Source of the DNA: Suillus spraguei
Taxonomy: Eukaryota; Basidiomycota; Agaricomycetes; Boletales; Suillaceae
Reading direction: 5' to 3'
DNA: 64,000 nucleotides
Assembly: GCA_016800925.1 (NCBI GenBank)
Contig: JABCPU010000112.1
Location: forward strand, 114,321-178,320
In this document: piece after piece, positions 26,106 to 36,616 of the stretch
How the letters are laid out: each line of letters opens with the position of its first letter
Numbering within the stretch: position 1 is the first letter of the stretch
The notes under the pieces: model-generated
What the model was told of the DNA's origin: nothing
Database searches by the model: none
The model's input: only the letters and a program-made list of their open reading frames with translations
Translations under genes and position numbers: made by a program

Positions 26106-26900
26106 TTACTTGTCGACCTTGAACGTATCATCCTGCATCTGTCTAAGCAACTGCTGCATCTCCTCGACATCCTTCTTAAAGCCATTAGAGCTGCCGCTAG
26201 AATCCTGCCTTGTGGAAAATGAGTCGCCAATAGTTGCTTTACTGTCATCCAGTATGAGCCATTTGTCCAACTGCTTGGGATTTGAGGCGGTAGTGCGTAC
26301 GGACGATGTCGCCAAAGGGTTCTTGAGATTACCGAGCATCTGCAACATCAAAGGTAAGGAATGACAGACATAGTTCTTACCGCAGTCTTGACAACCATCC
26401 TCCAGACATTGAAAGAGTCTAACAAAAAGTCAGGAAAAGTGCTTATCATTGAATTCAGCCACTCACATTGCCTCGACTGGGGAGTACCACCATCGTTCGC
26501 CCATCCAGGCTCGTTAAGATAAGGTTCCTCGCAAGGGATCATGGACTGAATGGATATAAGGACCTGCAAGGTGTGAGCACAAATACCGAGAGACAGCAGA
26601 GGAGCGCAAACTTGTAGCAGTGTTGATTTTCCAGAGACCCACCCTGGTCCGGACCATGTACCGAGAAGAGATAGGCAGACTTTGCCATCCTGAAATACGA
26701 TGAGAATGTGATCACTTCGTGGATCTCAGCACTCACTGCATAGAGATTAAGATTGAACCGATACTTTCCACCATTGGTCTATCAAGGAATCTCAGCTATA
26801 TAGACAAGGCAATCACTCACCGTCATGAATTTGACGCTTGGAGGAGCTTAGTTATAATTCGGTCCAAGGAAGATATCAAACAAGAAACTGCAGGATCTCT
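26106..26900 (-). pseudogene. UBE2O/BIRC6-like ubiquitin-conjugating (E2) domain, disrupted
   Basis: On the minus strand the UBC fold is readable: FDIFLGPNY (26880), APPSVKFMT, NGGKYRFNLNLYA (26780), [11 protein letters not shown] (26690; Cys is the active-site thiol), then [20 protein letters not shown] (26560), RMVVKTAMLGNLKNP, QLDKWLILDDSKATIGDSF (26270) and FKKDVEEMQQLLRQMQDD. The NEPGW and long C-terminal tail fit the UBE2O/BIRC6 class of large E2s rather than ordinary 16-kDa E2s. A TAA at 26848-26850 replaces the Gln of NYPQAPP. The N-terminal half of the protein is absent. Introns have GT-AG ends. Confidence 0.8.
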
Positions 26901-27761
26901 GAGCACGAGAAATGTGTTTTCTGAGTTACTCACCAGCCATCTTGATACCTAGAAAACGAGAGTGAGAGAAGCTCAAGAAAGCGAGACATCAGGGACGTCT
27001 TGGATAACTGTCGGACTTTGAACTAAACCGTCTTGCATGCCACTGTTATGGTAATGAATAACGTAACTCCCAGTGAACGTCAATGCAAACAACAGGCCAT
27101 TACATCGCACCTGGCACTAGCAATAGTACAGGCTTCTCTTTGAACAAGGCTTCTGCTAGATGTTCTGAAAGTCGAAGAGAAGAATTTATCAGTGAAATAT
27201 CCACTGCAAAAGATGTCAATCAGGTCATTAAGGCCCTTGAGGAACTTCGAGAGCATATATATGAGAAGTACTCTGATTGCTGTTACTGCTTTTTGATGTC
27301 TAATCATTTCTGTGTCGCTAAGGTCATCATTAAGAACATCAAGGATCCCGTGCGGTGCTCAATGGTGCAGAGAAGGTGAATGACAAGCAAACAGAGCATG
27401 TGTCAGGTACTGGTATTCGTTTGACGAAGAAAACAATACATATTCACTATAGTGATCGGTAGTGACGCATGCGCACTAAGTCTCCTGACTTCTACTTCTG
27501 ATCACTTTCTCATTGACTGACTACTCATTGCCTGATGTGTGGTATTTCTATTTGCCATGGCATGTACCAGTGCTTGGGTATGATGATTTCTGCATGACTT
27601 GTCTTGTCTCTTTCGACTCTTGAGGTTTCTCATTTCTTTTTATGGGTAGTCACTAGTAGTCTGTACCTACAGCTATATAGCGATCTCAATTTTCATGAGT
27701 CTATCAACTAGATCTTCACGCCTGCGCACCTAGTCAACAGCTGTAGAAGTGTTCCACTTAC
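26901..27761. other. No gene recognised
   Basis: One 98-codon plus-strand frame (27083-27379) with a charged helical stretch is unrecognised. The C-terminal exons of XRN1 that should lie here are not found. Confidence 0.35.
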
Positions 27762-29022
27762 CTGTCCCCAGGACATAAATGACACATCCCACACAACACC
27801 CATCGACTTTGTATTCAACCCAATGACAACACCCTTTGCAGACAACGGAACTCCACCTGAATCTTGAACCATAGTAACCGTGTCTCTCAAGGCAAAGCGC
27901 TGGTTCTGGAGTCGATAGATAGCGTGCGATAGTTTTAGAACTGCGTGACGAGGGATATTCTTCACAATGGCTTGCTTGATTGCAGCTTTGGACCTGTTCT
28001 TATTGATGTCATTGGCAACCTGTTCAATTTCTTTGACAGTGCTCTAAAGACAGTTTTGAATGAAACGTGACTCGGGATAAACGGCGATTCTATACCTTCG
28101 CTAGGCTGTCCGAGAATAGGGAAACTGGCTCAAGATCTCGGACTCTCTTCGATTTGAACCACGACCTTACTTCCTTGACCCCAGCATCAGCGTGAGAGTC
28201 AAAGATGTCCGAAGCGCGAGCCATATCTATCATCCTGGAGATGAGATCAAGGAATTGTCAGGCAAATCCAACAGCTTACCGTCGCCCCCTTGGTCCAGAC
28301 AGGACCAACCTTATATTCACGAATGAGGTCAACTGCCTTCTCGCTAAACTCCCAATAACGACCAGCCTTCCGTGAGTAGTCAATAACTTTCAAGCCCTTG
28401 GCCTCGAACTTGATGCTCAGTCCGAGATTGTTCTTTTGATGATCGGTGGGAACCATGAAGCTTGACGTGATTTTGGAGAGCGCTCTGGGTGACATTCCGA
28501 TTGTGGAAGCTGCTTTGAACGATGGCAAGTAGTGCTGTGAAACACGACTATCAACAATAATCTTGAACTTGTTATTCTCCGTTTTATCTGAAAGGAAGAA
28601 CTACGAGATCATTTAGAAAGATAAATTGTGGTAGGGCATTGTGACATACTGCCAGAACAACAGACAAAGCGCTGTTGTCATATACCAAACTTCTAATCTC
28701 AGATCCGATCATATCCGTCCAGATCCGATCGTTTCCATATCCGTCCGTTCCACAGATCCTGTCCGGACCACCCATCCGAATGTACTCACTTCTCGCACCT
28801 TAACTCCCTGGTGAACATCTGCGTCTATCTCCTTTCGTCATTTCTCCTACTACCGGTACTCCGGCTGTTTATATTTCCGTCCTGTGTTACTGATCCGTTT
28901 CCTGTGTTCATTTCCGATTCATGCTTACTGATCCGCTGTGCAATAACTAATAGACTTCCGTTACACTTCGTACATAGCCCTCGGTCCCGGACTTGCTGAT
29001 TATCCGTCTTAGATACTTACTG

Positions 29023-29030
29023 TATATAAA
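29023..29030 (+). promoter_or_regulatory. TATA box in 5' LTR
   Basis: TATATAAA in the middle of the LTR, about 330 bp before the polyadenylation signal; a likely transcription start for the element. The 3' LTR has the same box at 36195-36202. Confidence 0.6.
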
Positions 29031-29354
29031 CCACTTGTAGATCTTCGTAGAACCTTAGTTCGAATATCATCTTAGATTCTGCTCATTCTGCCTCCTCCGG
29101 ACTTAAGTCACTCTCCGCTTTAAGTCACCTTCCGAGACTTAGGATTGACTCCTATAGTCCATACCTCCGACTCTATCTTCGGATAGTCCATCTCCGTTAG
29201 TTTCTAGTTGGGAACTCGTTCCGAAACTAGCCTTAATCTCTTTCCTCTCCTTACGTTCCGAATTACCTTCGGACGTATTACATCCGACACCTTCGGACAC
29301 CCGGATCCGTCACGCAACCCCTTCCGGGTCTTCGGACGAATAACTCCTCCCTGA

Positions 29355-29360
29355 AATAAA
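29355..29360 (+). terminator. AATAAA polyadenylation signal in LTR
   Basis: AATAAA near the end of the LTR; the copy in the 3' LTR (36527-36532) would end the genomic transcript. Confidence 0.5.
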
Positions 29361-29495
29361 GGGCATTACTCGAGAAAGGGGCACAGTGTACGAACTGAGG
29401 CCAAAGCCCTTCGGATCTCTCTACCCTTGAGTACAGTCTTAACAGTATATTCGAACTCAAACCTTTCCGAGTAAACTTAGCAACCATCCCATATC

Positions 29496-30788
29496 ATGCC
29501 TCCCCGTAAAGCTCAAAACACACTCCGAGGAGCCGGACTTGGTCCGATCCAACGAGATCCCACACCCATCGTCCAAACATTTACCAGTTTCTCTCAACGC
29601 CGCGCAAGCATGAGCGACATAGGTCAGAGTATCTCCGCCCGTCAAGTCAGACCGGATCCGATAACACCAACTCGGAACCCGGATAACCCAGACCCCAATT
29701 CACGCCCGACCATTCGCTTTGATGATGAGCTGCGCAGTAATCTACCAGATGATGAAGTAGATGATCCGGACAACGAGGACCTGGATGACGAAGAAGATCA
29801 AATCCACCTAAACCCTCAGGACCGGGTCCTAGCCCAACTATCCGTAGCCATTAACCACCTCGCTCGCAGTAGCCGTCGCACCCCCACCTCGGATGATAGC
29901 AAAGTCAAAATCCGTGAGCCAGATACCTTCGATGGGTCCGAACCTCGCAAGCTCCGGGCATTCTTCGTCCAATGCGAGCTCAACTTCCAGAGCAAACCTA
30001 GCGCTTTCCGTTCCGGACGTGCTAAAGTAAATTTCGCCCAATCCTACCTTAAGGGTATGGCTCTCGAGTGGTTTGAGCCGGACCTCCTTTCGGACGGATA
30101 TAGCAACCGTCCGGATTGGATGGATGACTACTCCGAGTTCATGCTCGAGCTCCAAACCAATTTCGGACCACACGATCCCTCCGGAGACGCAGAGATGCAG
30201 TTAGAACAACTCCACATGCGTGACGGACAACGCATCAACAAGTACGTTGTAGAATTCCAGCGACTTGCCTCCCAAGTACGCGAATGGGGAGACGGAGCCC
30301 TACGACGCCAATTCTACAATGGACTTCCGGCCCGAATCAAGGATGAGATTAGTCGCATGGGTAAGCCCACTACCCTTTCGGAGTTCAAGACTCTCGCCCA
30401 GACCATCGATGCCCGTTACTGGGAACGGAGGGGCGAAGTCACCCGAGAGAGTAGAACCACCTCTTCCAACCCTCCCAGGCAGTCAACATCCGACCGGACG
30501 AACTCCAACTCATCCGGATCCGATACGCCCAAATTCAATAAACCCACATACTCCACAGCATCCTCTACCCCGAAAGTTTCGGATCTTCCTAGTGTTGTTG
30601 GTACAGACGGAAAGCTAACCACCCAGGAGCGTCAGAGATGTTTTGACAAAAAGCTCTGTATGTTCTGTGGCGGACCAGGTCACACTGCCCGGGAATGCAC
30701 CAAATCCACTTCGCGCGCTGCCAAAGGCCGCGCCGCTGTGCTCACTCCGGAAACGGAACCGGAAGCCTCGGATGAGGCAAAAAATTAG
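29496..30788 (+). CDS. Gag of element 3
   Basis: 430 codons from ATG (MPPRKAQNTLRGAG) to TAG. An acidic N-terminal third (DDEVDDPDNEDLDDEEDQ) is followed by the Ty3-type Gag core (KVNFAQSYLKGMALEWFEPD near residue 180, YVVEFQRLASQVREWGD, FYNGLPARIKDEISRM) that would assemble the particle. A single zinc knuckle CMFCGGPGHTAREC (residues about 388-401) would bind element RNA. pol starts 56 bp after the stop in a different frame, so expression of Pol needs reinitiation, a second transcript or frameshifting. Confidence 0.96.
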   Translation: MPPRKAQNTLRGAGLGPIQRDPTPIVQTFTSFSQRRASMSDIGQSISARQVRPDPITPTRNPDNPDPNSRPTIRFDDELRSNLPDDEVDDPDNEDLDDEEDQIHLNPQDRVLAQLSVAINHLARSSRRTPTSDDSKVKIREPDTFDGSEPRKLRAFFVQCELNFQSKPSAFRSGRAKVNFAQSYLKGMALEWFEPDLLSDGYSNRPDWMDDYSEFMLELQTNFGPHDPSGDAEMQLEQLHMRDGQRINKYVVEFQRLASQVREWGDGALRRQFYNGLPARIKDEISRMGKPTTLSEFKTLAQTIDARYWERRGEVTRESRTTSSNPPRQSTSDRTNSNSSGSDTPKFNKPTYSTASSTPKVSDLPSVVGTDGKLTTQERQRCFDKKLCMFCGGPGHTARECTKSTSRAAKGRAAVLTPETEPEASDEAKN

Positions 30789-30844
30789 TCCGCGACCCTC
30801 CTGACTCCGTACGGGATGAGGGTCGCGTTGGCCCAACCCGTGCA

Positions 30845-33800
30845 ATGGAACTACGACTCAACGCTGTAACTCTTCCTGATCCGAACTCTCTGTGTCCATA
30901 TGTCTCTCTTCCATCTTTCTCCAATATATCTGACTTTCCGGCCCTCATAGACTGTGGTTCCTCCCACTGCTTCATAGACACTGATTTCGTCCGAGAACAT
31001 AAAATCCCTACCTATCAGATTCCTCCGCTTCCACTCTGTTTATTTGATGGTACATGCAATAACAATATTGTCGAAGCTATAAACTTATCCGTCCGATTCT
31101 CCTCCGGTGTAATCACTTCCGACACGTTCTACGTCACCCCTTTGGATTCCTCATGTTATATCGTTCTCGGATATAGCTGGCTCACCCGACACAATCCGTT
31201 GATTGACTGGGTATTGGGCAGCATCGAGTTCCGAACTACTGAACAAGGAGTGCCATTGACCCCATCCGCATCATCGCTGCCTCCGGACACACCGACCATG
31301 GCAGGAAAATCCAATCCGACGCCTCTGTTACCTTCGGGTATTCCACCCAAAGAAAATTCCTCCCCTCCAAAATCTCCGTCGCATCAGAGCACCCCATCCG
31401 TGGCGGAGACTCCGCCTCTGACCAAATCCGAACCCTCCGCTGGTACCCCAGTCCCTAACATATCGTTGATAAACGCAGTGGCCTTTTGCCGTGCCTGCAA
31501 GTTAGAAGGATCCACTCAGTTCAGCATCTACCTCCGTCCCTCCGAAGTAAACCTTCGATCCGCATCCGTATCATCCGATCCTCCAGACCTCTCCAGAATC
31601 CCTTCCGACTACCACGAATTTGCGGATGTCTTCGACAAAGGCAAAGCCAGACAACTTCCCCCACATCGACCCTACGACCTCAAGATTGAGTTGGAAGAAG
31701 GGGCTAGTCCGCCTCTCGGAACCATATACTCTCTTTCTCCGGTAGAGCTTGAGGCCCTTCGGAAGTTCCTTGACAAAAACATCTCGTCCGGACTTCTCCG
31801 CTCCTCATCTTCTCCCCACGGAGCCCCCGTCCTATTTGTCAAAAAGAAGGATGGATCCCTCCGCCTTTGTGTGGATTTCCGCGGCCTTAACCACATCACC
31901 AAGAAAGACCGATATCCGTTACCCCTCATTGCCGACCTTCTTGACTCCCCGAGCCGCGCTAAGGTATATACCAAAATTGATCTCCGATCTGCATATCACC
32001 TCGTCCGGATAACAGAAGGAGACGAGTGGAAGACTTCCTTCCGTACGCGCTATGGCTCCTATGAATGGTTGGTGATGCCGGAAGGCCTCACGAATGCTCC
32101 GGCAGCTTTCCAGCGCTTTGTCAATAGCGTGTTTGCCGATATGCTGGACGTATGTGTTGTTGTATATCTGGATGACATCCTTATCTATTCCCAAGACCTT
32201 GCAAGTCATAAGGAACATGTCCGAGAAGTTTTACGACGTCTCCGTAAACACCGACTATATGCCAAACCCGAGAAATGCGAATTCCACTCCTCCTCCGTCG
32301 AGTATCTTGGTTACCTCCTATCTCCGGATGGCTTGACGATGTCGTCCGAGAAAATCCAGTCCATCATAGACTGGCCAGAGCCTCGGAAAGTCAAGGACAT
32401 CCAATCTTTCCTCAGATTCGCTAATTTCTATCGTCGCTTCATCTTCAACTACTCGGATATCGTGGTTCCCCTTACTCGACTCACTCGCAAGGGCGTCACT
32501 TGGGACTTTTCCGAGGAATGCCGGAAATCATTTAACGCACTCAAGAAAGCCTTCACGTCCGCTCCGGTGCTTACGCATTGGATTCCGAATGTTCCTATAG
32601 TTGTGGAAACTGATGCCTCAGATTACGCTATCGCTGCAATACTATCCATTGTGTGCCCAGACTCGGAACTTCGTCCGGTGGCATTTTACTCCCGGACACT
32701 GTCCGGTGCAGAACTCAACTATGATGTCCATGATAAGGAACTACTAGCCATCTATGCTGCGTTCCGAACCTGGCGCCATTACCTAGAAGGCTCGTCCGAG
32801 CCTATAGATGTTGTCACGGACCACAAGAACCTTGAGTATTTCTCTACCACCAAACTGCTATCCCGTCGTCAGGCCCGCTGGTCTGAGTTCCTCCATCAGT
32901 TCAACCTCGTTATCCGTTACCGTCCTGGAAGACTCGGAGTCAAGCCAGATTCCCTCACTAGACGATGGGACGTCTACCCTAAAGAGGGGGATAAGGACTA
33001 CGCTCAGATTAACCCTCACAACCTCCGTCCAATATTTGCTTCGGAACAATTAGCTTCGTCCCTACGAGCTTCCATTTTAGCAACTCCGGTCCTTAGAGCA
33101 GCTGTTCTTATGGACACCGAACACCTCCGGAAAGACATTCTGATAGCACTTCCTAATGACCCCGTTGCACAAACACATCTTCCGGTTCCTTCGGATCCGA
33201 GATGGACAATAGACGATGGTGGATTCCTTTGTTGTGACAACCGCATCTACGTTCCGGATACCAATGATCTACGACTTCGCATCCTCCGGAATTGCCATGA
33301 CCACCCCCTATCCGGACATTTCGGACAGAATCGTACTCTCGAGCTCATCCGACGCAACTACACCTGGCCCGGAGTACGAGCCTTTGTCAAAGAGTATGTC
33401 AGATCCTGCACATCCTGCGCCCGAGCCAAAGTTCCGAGACATAAGCCCTACGGTCTACTCAAGCAACTTCCTGTCCCAGAAAAACCATGGAATTCCATCT
33501 CTATGGATTTCATTGAACAACTTCCGGACTCATCCGGCTTTACAGCCATCCTCGTCATCATAGATCGTTTATCCAAGCAAGCCATATTCGTCCCGACCCA
33601 CGATACCATTACTTCCCCTGATCTCGCCCGCCTATTTCTCCTCCATGTCTTCTCTAAGCATGGAGTCCCGTCCCATGTAACCTCGGATCGAGGAACAGAG
33701 TTCGTATCCCACTTCTTCCGTTCCCTAGGAAAGGCATTGGACATGGTCCTACACTTCACATCCGGATATCATCCCGAAGGAGACGGACAAACCGAACGTG

Positions 33801-34591
33801 CCAACCAAACACTGGAACAGTACCTCCGGATCTACTGCAACTATCAGCAGGACAACTGGTCCGAGCTGCTGCCCCTCGCAGAGTTTGCATACAATAACGC
33901 TCCGAGTGCCACTACCGGAGTTTCACCTTTCTTCGCCAATAAAGGTTATCATCCGAACATTTCCATCCATCCGGAACGCAACCTATCCTCCATCCGCGCC
34001 CAGGAATATGCCCTAGACCTTAACAAACTTCACCAGTTCCTCCGAGATGAGATGTCCGAAGCTCAGAAACGCTATCAAGGACCCGCAGACGCTAAAAGAC
34101 AGCCTGCTCCAGACTTCCGGATTGGAGAACAAGTCTTCGTCAAAGCCAAGTACTTCCGCTCCACCCGTCCGTCGAAGAAACTTTCGGAAAAGAATTTGGG
34201 ACCATTCGAAATTATATCCCGCCCGGGTACTCATTCTTTCGCCATACGACTTCCGGATTCTATGCGTTCCGTACATCCTGTTTTCCATGTCTCACAGTTA
34301 GAGCCAGCAGTTCCGAACACCATTCCCAATCGCATCCAACCTCCTCCGCCACCAGTCGAAGTCGACGGAGAACCAGAGTACGAGATATCCGAAATCCTGG
34401 ATTCTAAACTGGACCGTCGTAGGCACCACTGCCAACTTCTATACCTCGTCCGTTGGTCCGGATACGAAGGAACGGACGAAGAAACTTCCTGGTTACTGGC
34501 CACAGAACTCGGAAATGCATCGGATCTCGTAGCGGATTTCCATTCTGCATATCCGGACAAGCCTGGTCCCATTGCTCGAAAAAGTACATAA
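30845..34591 (+). CDS. Pol polyprotein of element 3 (PR-RT-RH-IN-chromodomain)
   Basis: 1248 intact codons. Protease: ALIDCGSSHCF (Asp about 36; DCG instead of the usual DSG/DTG). Reverse transcriptase: LCVDFRGLNHITKKDRYPL and the catalytic VVYLDDILIYS (about 440). RNase H: VVETDASDYA (about 587) and VTDHKNLEYF. Integrase: zinc motif HDHPLSGHFGQNRTLEL...CTSCARAK (about 818-860), then the three acidic residues in SMDFIEQLP (about 887), TSDRGTEFVSHF (about 947) and DGQTERANQ (about 981). A C-terminal chromodomain (YEISEILDSK, YLVRWSGYEG, from about 1177) would target integration to chromatin marks. All motifs are intact, so the element is probably competent. Confidence 0.97.
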   Translation: MELRLNAVTLPDPNSLCPYVSLPSFSNISDFPALIDCGSSHCFIDTDFVREHKIPTYQIPPLPLCLFDGTCNNNIVEAINLSVRFSSGVITSDTFYVTPLDSSCYIVLGYSWLTRHNPLIDWVLGSIEFRTTEQGVPLTPSASSLPPDTPTMAGKSNPTPLLPSGIPPKENSSPPKSPSHQSTPSVAETPPLTKSEPSAGTPVPNISLINAVAFCRACKLEGSTQFSIYLRPSEVNLRSASVSSDPPDLSRIPSDYHEFADVFDKGKARQLPPHRPYDLKIELEEGASPPLGTIYSLSPVELEALRKFLDKNISSGLLRSSSSPHGAPVLFVKKKDGSLRLCVDFRGLNHITKKDRYPLPLIADLLDSPSRAKVYTKIDLRSAYHLVRITEGDEWKTSFRTRYGSYEWLVMPEGLTNAPAAFQRFVNSVFADMLDVCVVVYLDDILIYSQDLASHKEHVREVLRRLRKHRLYAKPEKCEFHSSSVEYLGYLLSPDGLTMSSEKIQSIIDWPEPRKVKDIQSFLRFANFYRRFIFNYSDIVVPLTRLTRKGVTWDFSEECRKSFNALKKAFTSAPVLTHWIPNVPIVVETDASDYAIAAILSIVCPDSELRPVAFYSRTLSGAELNYDVHDKELLAIYAAFRTWRHYLEGSSEPIDVVTDHKNLEYFSTTKLLSRRQARWSEFLHQFNLVIRYRPGRLGVKPDSLTRRWDVYPKEGDKDYAQINPHNLRPIFASEQLASSLRASILATPVLRAAVLMDTEHLRKDILIALPNDPVAQTHLPVPSDPRWTIDDGGFLCCDNRIYVPDTNDLRLRILRNCHDHPLSGHFGQNRTLELIRRNYTWPGVRAFVKEYVRSCTSCARAKVPRHKPYGLLKQLPVPEKPWNSISMDFIEQLPDSSGFTAILVIIDRLSKQAIFVPTHDTITSPDLARLFLLHVFSKHGVPSHVTSDRGTEFVSHFFRSLGKALDMVLHFTSGYHPEGDGQTERANQTLEQYLRIYCNYQQDNWSELLPLAEFAYNNAPSATTGVSPFFANKGYHPNISIHPERNLSSIRAQEYALDLNKLHQFLRDEMSEAQKRYQGPADAKRQPAPDFRIGEQVFVKAKYFRSTRPSKKLSEKNLGPFEIISRPGTHSFAIRLPDSMRSVHPVFHVSQLEPAVPNTIPNRIQPPPPPVEVDGEPEYEISEILDSKLDRRRHHCQLLYLVRWSGYEGTDEETSWLLATELGNASDLVADFHSAYPDKPGPIARKST

Positions 34592-34637
34592 CGAAATATA
34601 AGTACATTGAGGGCGGTAGCGGAAATCCGGATCTGGA

Positions 34638-35652
34638 CTAAGCACCAGTTTCCATTTCACCTCCGGCACCCCCAGTCTCCTCCCCAGTTCCATCCGCCAT
34701 CTCTTCCCCAGTTCCATCCGCCATCTCCCCTCCATTCTCATCCGCCACCTCTTCCCCAATCTCCTCACCAGCGCCATCCTTGTCGGATCCGGCAGAAACG
34801 GAAAGCCTAAATCCGGTCCGGATTTCCTCGATGAGCAGGGCCTGGAATTCCCTCTGTTGCTGGAGGAAGGCCTCCATGGTGGAGCTCATCCGCTCCATGG
34901 CAATCCGACTCCCTTCCGCCGCCGCAATACCATCTTGGAGAAGTCCGTTGGTCCGCGCCAACTCAGCAATGATGCCATTAGCAGCGGCCACCCAAGCCTG
35001 GTCATCGTACTCCACAAAATCCTCATCCGTACCTTCAATAGTGACTGGATTAGAGAAGACATCCGCGTCCGCCACATCCGGAGTAGGACTCCTCTGACGG
35101 CGCTTGCCTTTGCCCTTCGGAGACGGAGTACCAGCAGGACGCTGCCTCTTCCGGCCCTTAGGCCCCTTAACGAATCCGGGCCTTCCAGGACAAGTAGCCT
35201 TGTCTTTCCGGCAGACGTCACAGGACTTAATCTACGAAACGTTGAAATCAGCGGATCCGAAGTTTTTCGGACGACTCACCATGGCATTCTTCTCAGCATC
35301 ACCCCACTGGCACATCCGGCCCTTAGTGACGCAACGAGAGCAGTACCCATCCTTTGCTCTGGACGCAGGAGCAGCCTTGGCCTTTGCCAACCCATCAATA
35401 TCCGGATCTGGGAGAGTCCACAGCACTCACCCGAGCCTCAATCAGTGCCCTCCGCCTCTTTTCCTCCATTTCCCTCCGGATCTCAGCCAACTCAATCTGC
35501 TTCAACTCCTCCTGCCTTTTCCGCTCCTCCGCCTCTTTCCGTTTCCGTTCCGCCTCGGCTTCAGCTGCAGCCTTAGCAGCCGCCAGTTGCTGCTCCAGAT
35601 CCGCCACAAGGTCGGCAGCAGACTTAGGGGCATCGGATTTCTTTCCAGACAT
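34638..35652 (-). CDS. Antisense spliced gene of element 3, Zn2Cys6-like
   Basis: Lies opposite to gag-pol, between pol and the 3' LTR. Three exons: 35652-35431, 35381-35231+ (to 35280) and 35231-34638, with introns 35382-35430 (49 nt) and 35232-35279 (48 nt), both GTGAGT...AG, leave one open frame. Exon 1 starts MSGKKSDAPKSAADLVADLE and is a charged coiled coil (EERKRQEELKQIELAEIRRE). Exon 2 carries CSRCVTKGRMC and exon 3 begins with CDVCRKDKATC, giving CX2CX6CX13CX2CX6C, the pattern of a fungal Zn(II)2Cys6 cluster with a slightly long linker. A basic stretch (KGPKGRKRQRP) and an acidic tail with MADGTGEE repeats follow. I infer a DNA-binding nuclear protein; role unknown. The introns are antisense to the genomic RNA and so survive retrotransposition. 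Confidence 0.75.
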
Positions 35653-35830
35653 GTTAGGAGACAAGTTTTGTTAACAAAGATATGAAGTGGGGGTAGGAAT
35701 CACTTCGGACGTCTGACGTCCGTATATCTGTTGGATTACAGACTCAGCACTACAACCATCAAACTTCCCCATCGTCTCGCATTAATCTTGTCCGATCCGG
35801 ATCGACGCTTCTTGTGCCTCAGGGGTTCGG

Positions 35831-35847
35831 CCTTAAGGGGGGGATAC
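35831..35847 (+). other. Polypurine tract of element 3
   Basis: CTTAAGGGGGGGATAC directly before the 3' LTR, the expected primer for plus-strand synthesis. Confidence 0.8.
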
Positions 35848-36616
35848 TGTCATATACCAAACTTCTAATCTCAGATCCGATCATATCCGTCCAGATCCGA
35901 TCGTTTCCATATCCGTCCGTTCCACAGATCCTGTCCGGACCACCCATCCGAATGTACTCACTTCTCGCACCTTAACTCCCTGGTGAACATCTGCGTCTAT
36001 CTCCTTTCGTCATTTCTCCTACTACCGGTACTCCGGCTGTTTATATTTCCGTCCTGTGTTACTGATCCGTTTCCTGTGTTCATTTCCGATTCATGCTTAC
36101 TGATCCGCTGTGCAATAACTAATAGACTTCCGTTACACTTCGTACATAGCCCTCGGTCCCGGACTTGCTGATTATCCGTCTTAGATACTTACTGTATATA
36201 AACCACTTGTAGATCTTCGTAGAACCTTAGTTCGAATATCATCTTAGATTCTGCTCATTCTGCCTCCTCCGGACTTAAGTCACTCTCCGCTTTAAGTCAC
36301 CTTCCGAGACTTAGGATTGACTCCTATAGTCCATACCTCCGACTCTATCTTCGGATAGTCCATCTCCGTTAGTTTCTAGTTGGGAACTCGTTCCGAAACT
36401 AGCCTTAATCTCTTTCCTCTCCTTACGTTCCGAATTACCTTCGGACGTATTACATCCGACACCTTCGGACACCCGGATCCGTCACGCAACCCCTTCCGGG
36501 TCTTCGGACGAATAACTCCTCCCTGAAATAAAGGGCATTACTCGAGAAAGGGGCACAGTGTACGAACTGAGGCCAAAGCCCTTCGGATCTCTCTACCCTT
36601 GAGTACAGTCTTAACA
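35848..36616 (+). repeat. 3' LTR of element 3
   Basis: 769 bp; I find no difference from the 5' LTR, so the insertion is recent. Confidence 0.97.

Larger units (their letters stand above)
28676..29444 (+). repeat. 5' LTR of element 3
   Basis: 769 bp, TGTCATATACC start and CTTAACA end, flanked by the GCTGT duplication on its left. Confidence 0.97.

Noticed and set aside
28811..28999. 62-codon frame repeated identically at 35983-36171
   Set aside because: Both lie inside the LTRs of element 3; the identity reflects the LTR repeat, not a gene family.
29450..29465. TTCGAACTCAAAC after the 5' LTR as part of a tRNA gene
   Set aside because: It resembles a T-loop word, but no cloverleaf arms can be drawn around it; it is at most a primer-site relic. 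I found no tRNA genes in the window.
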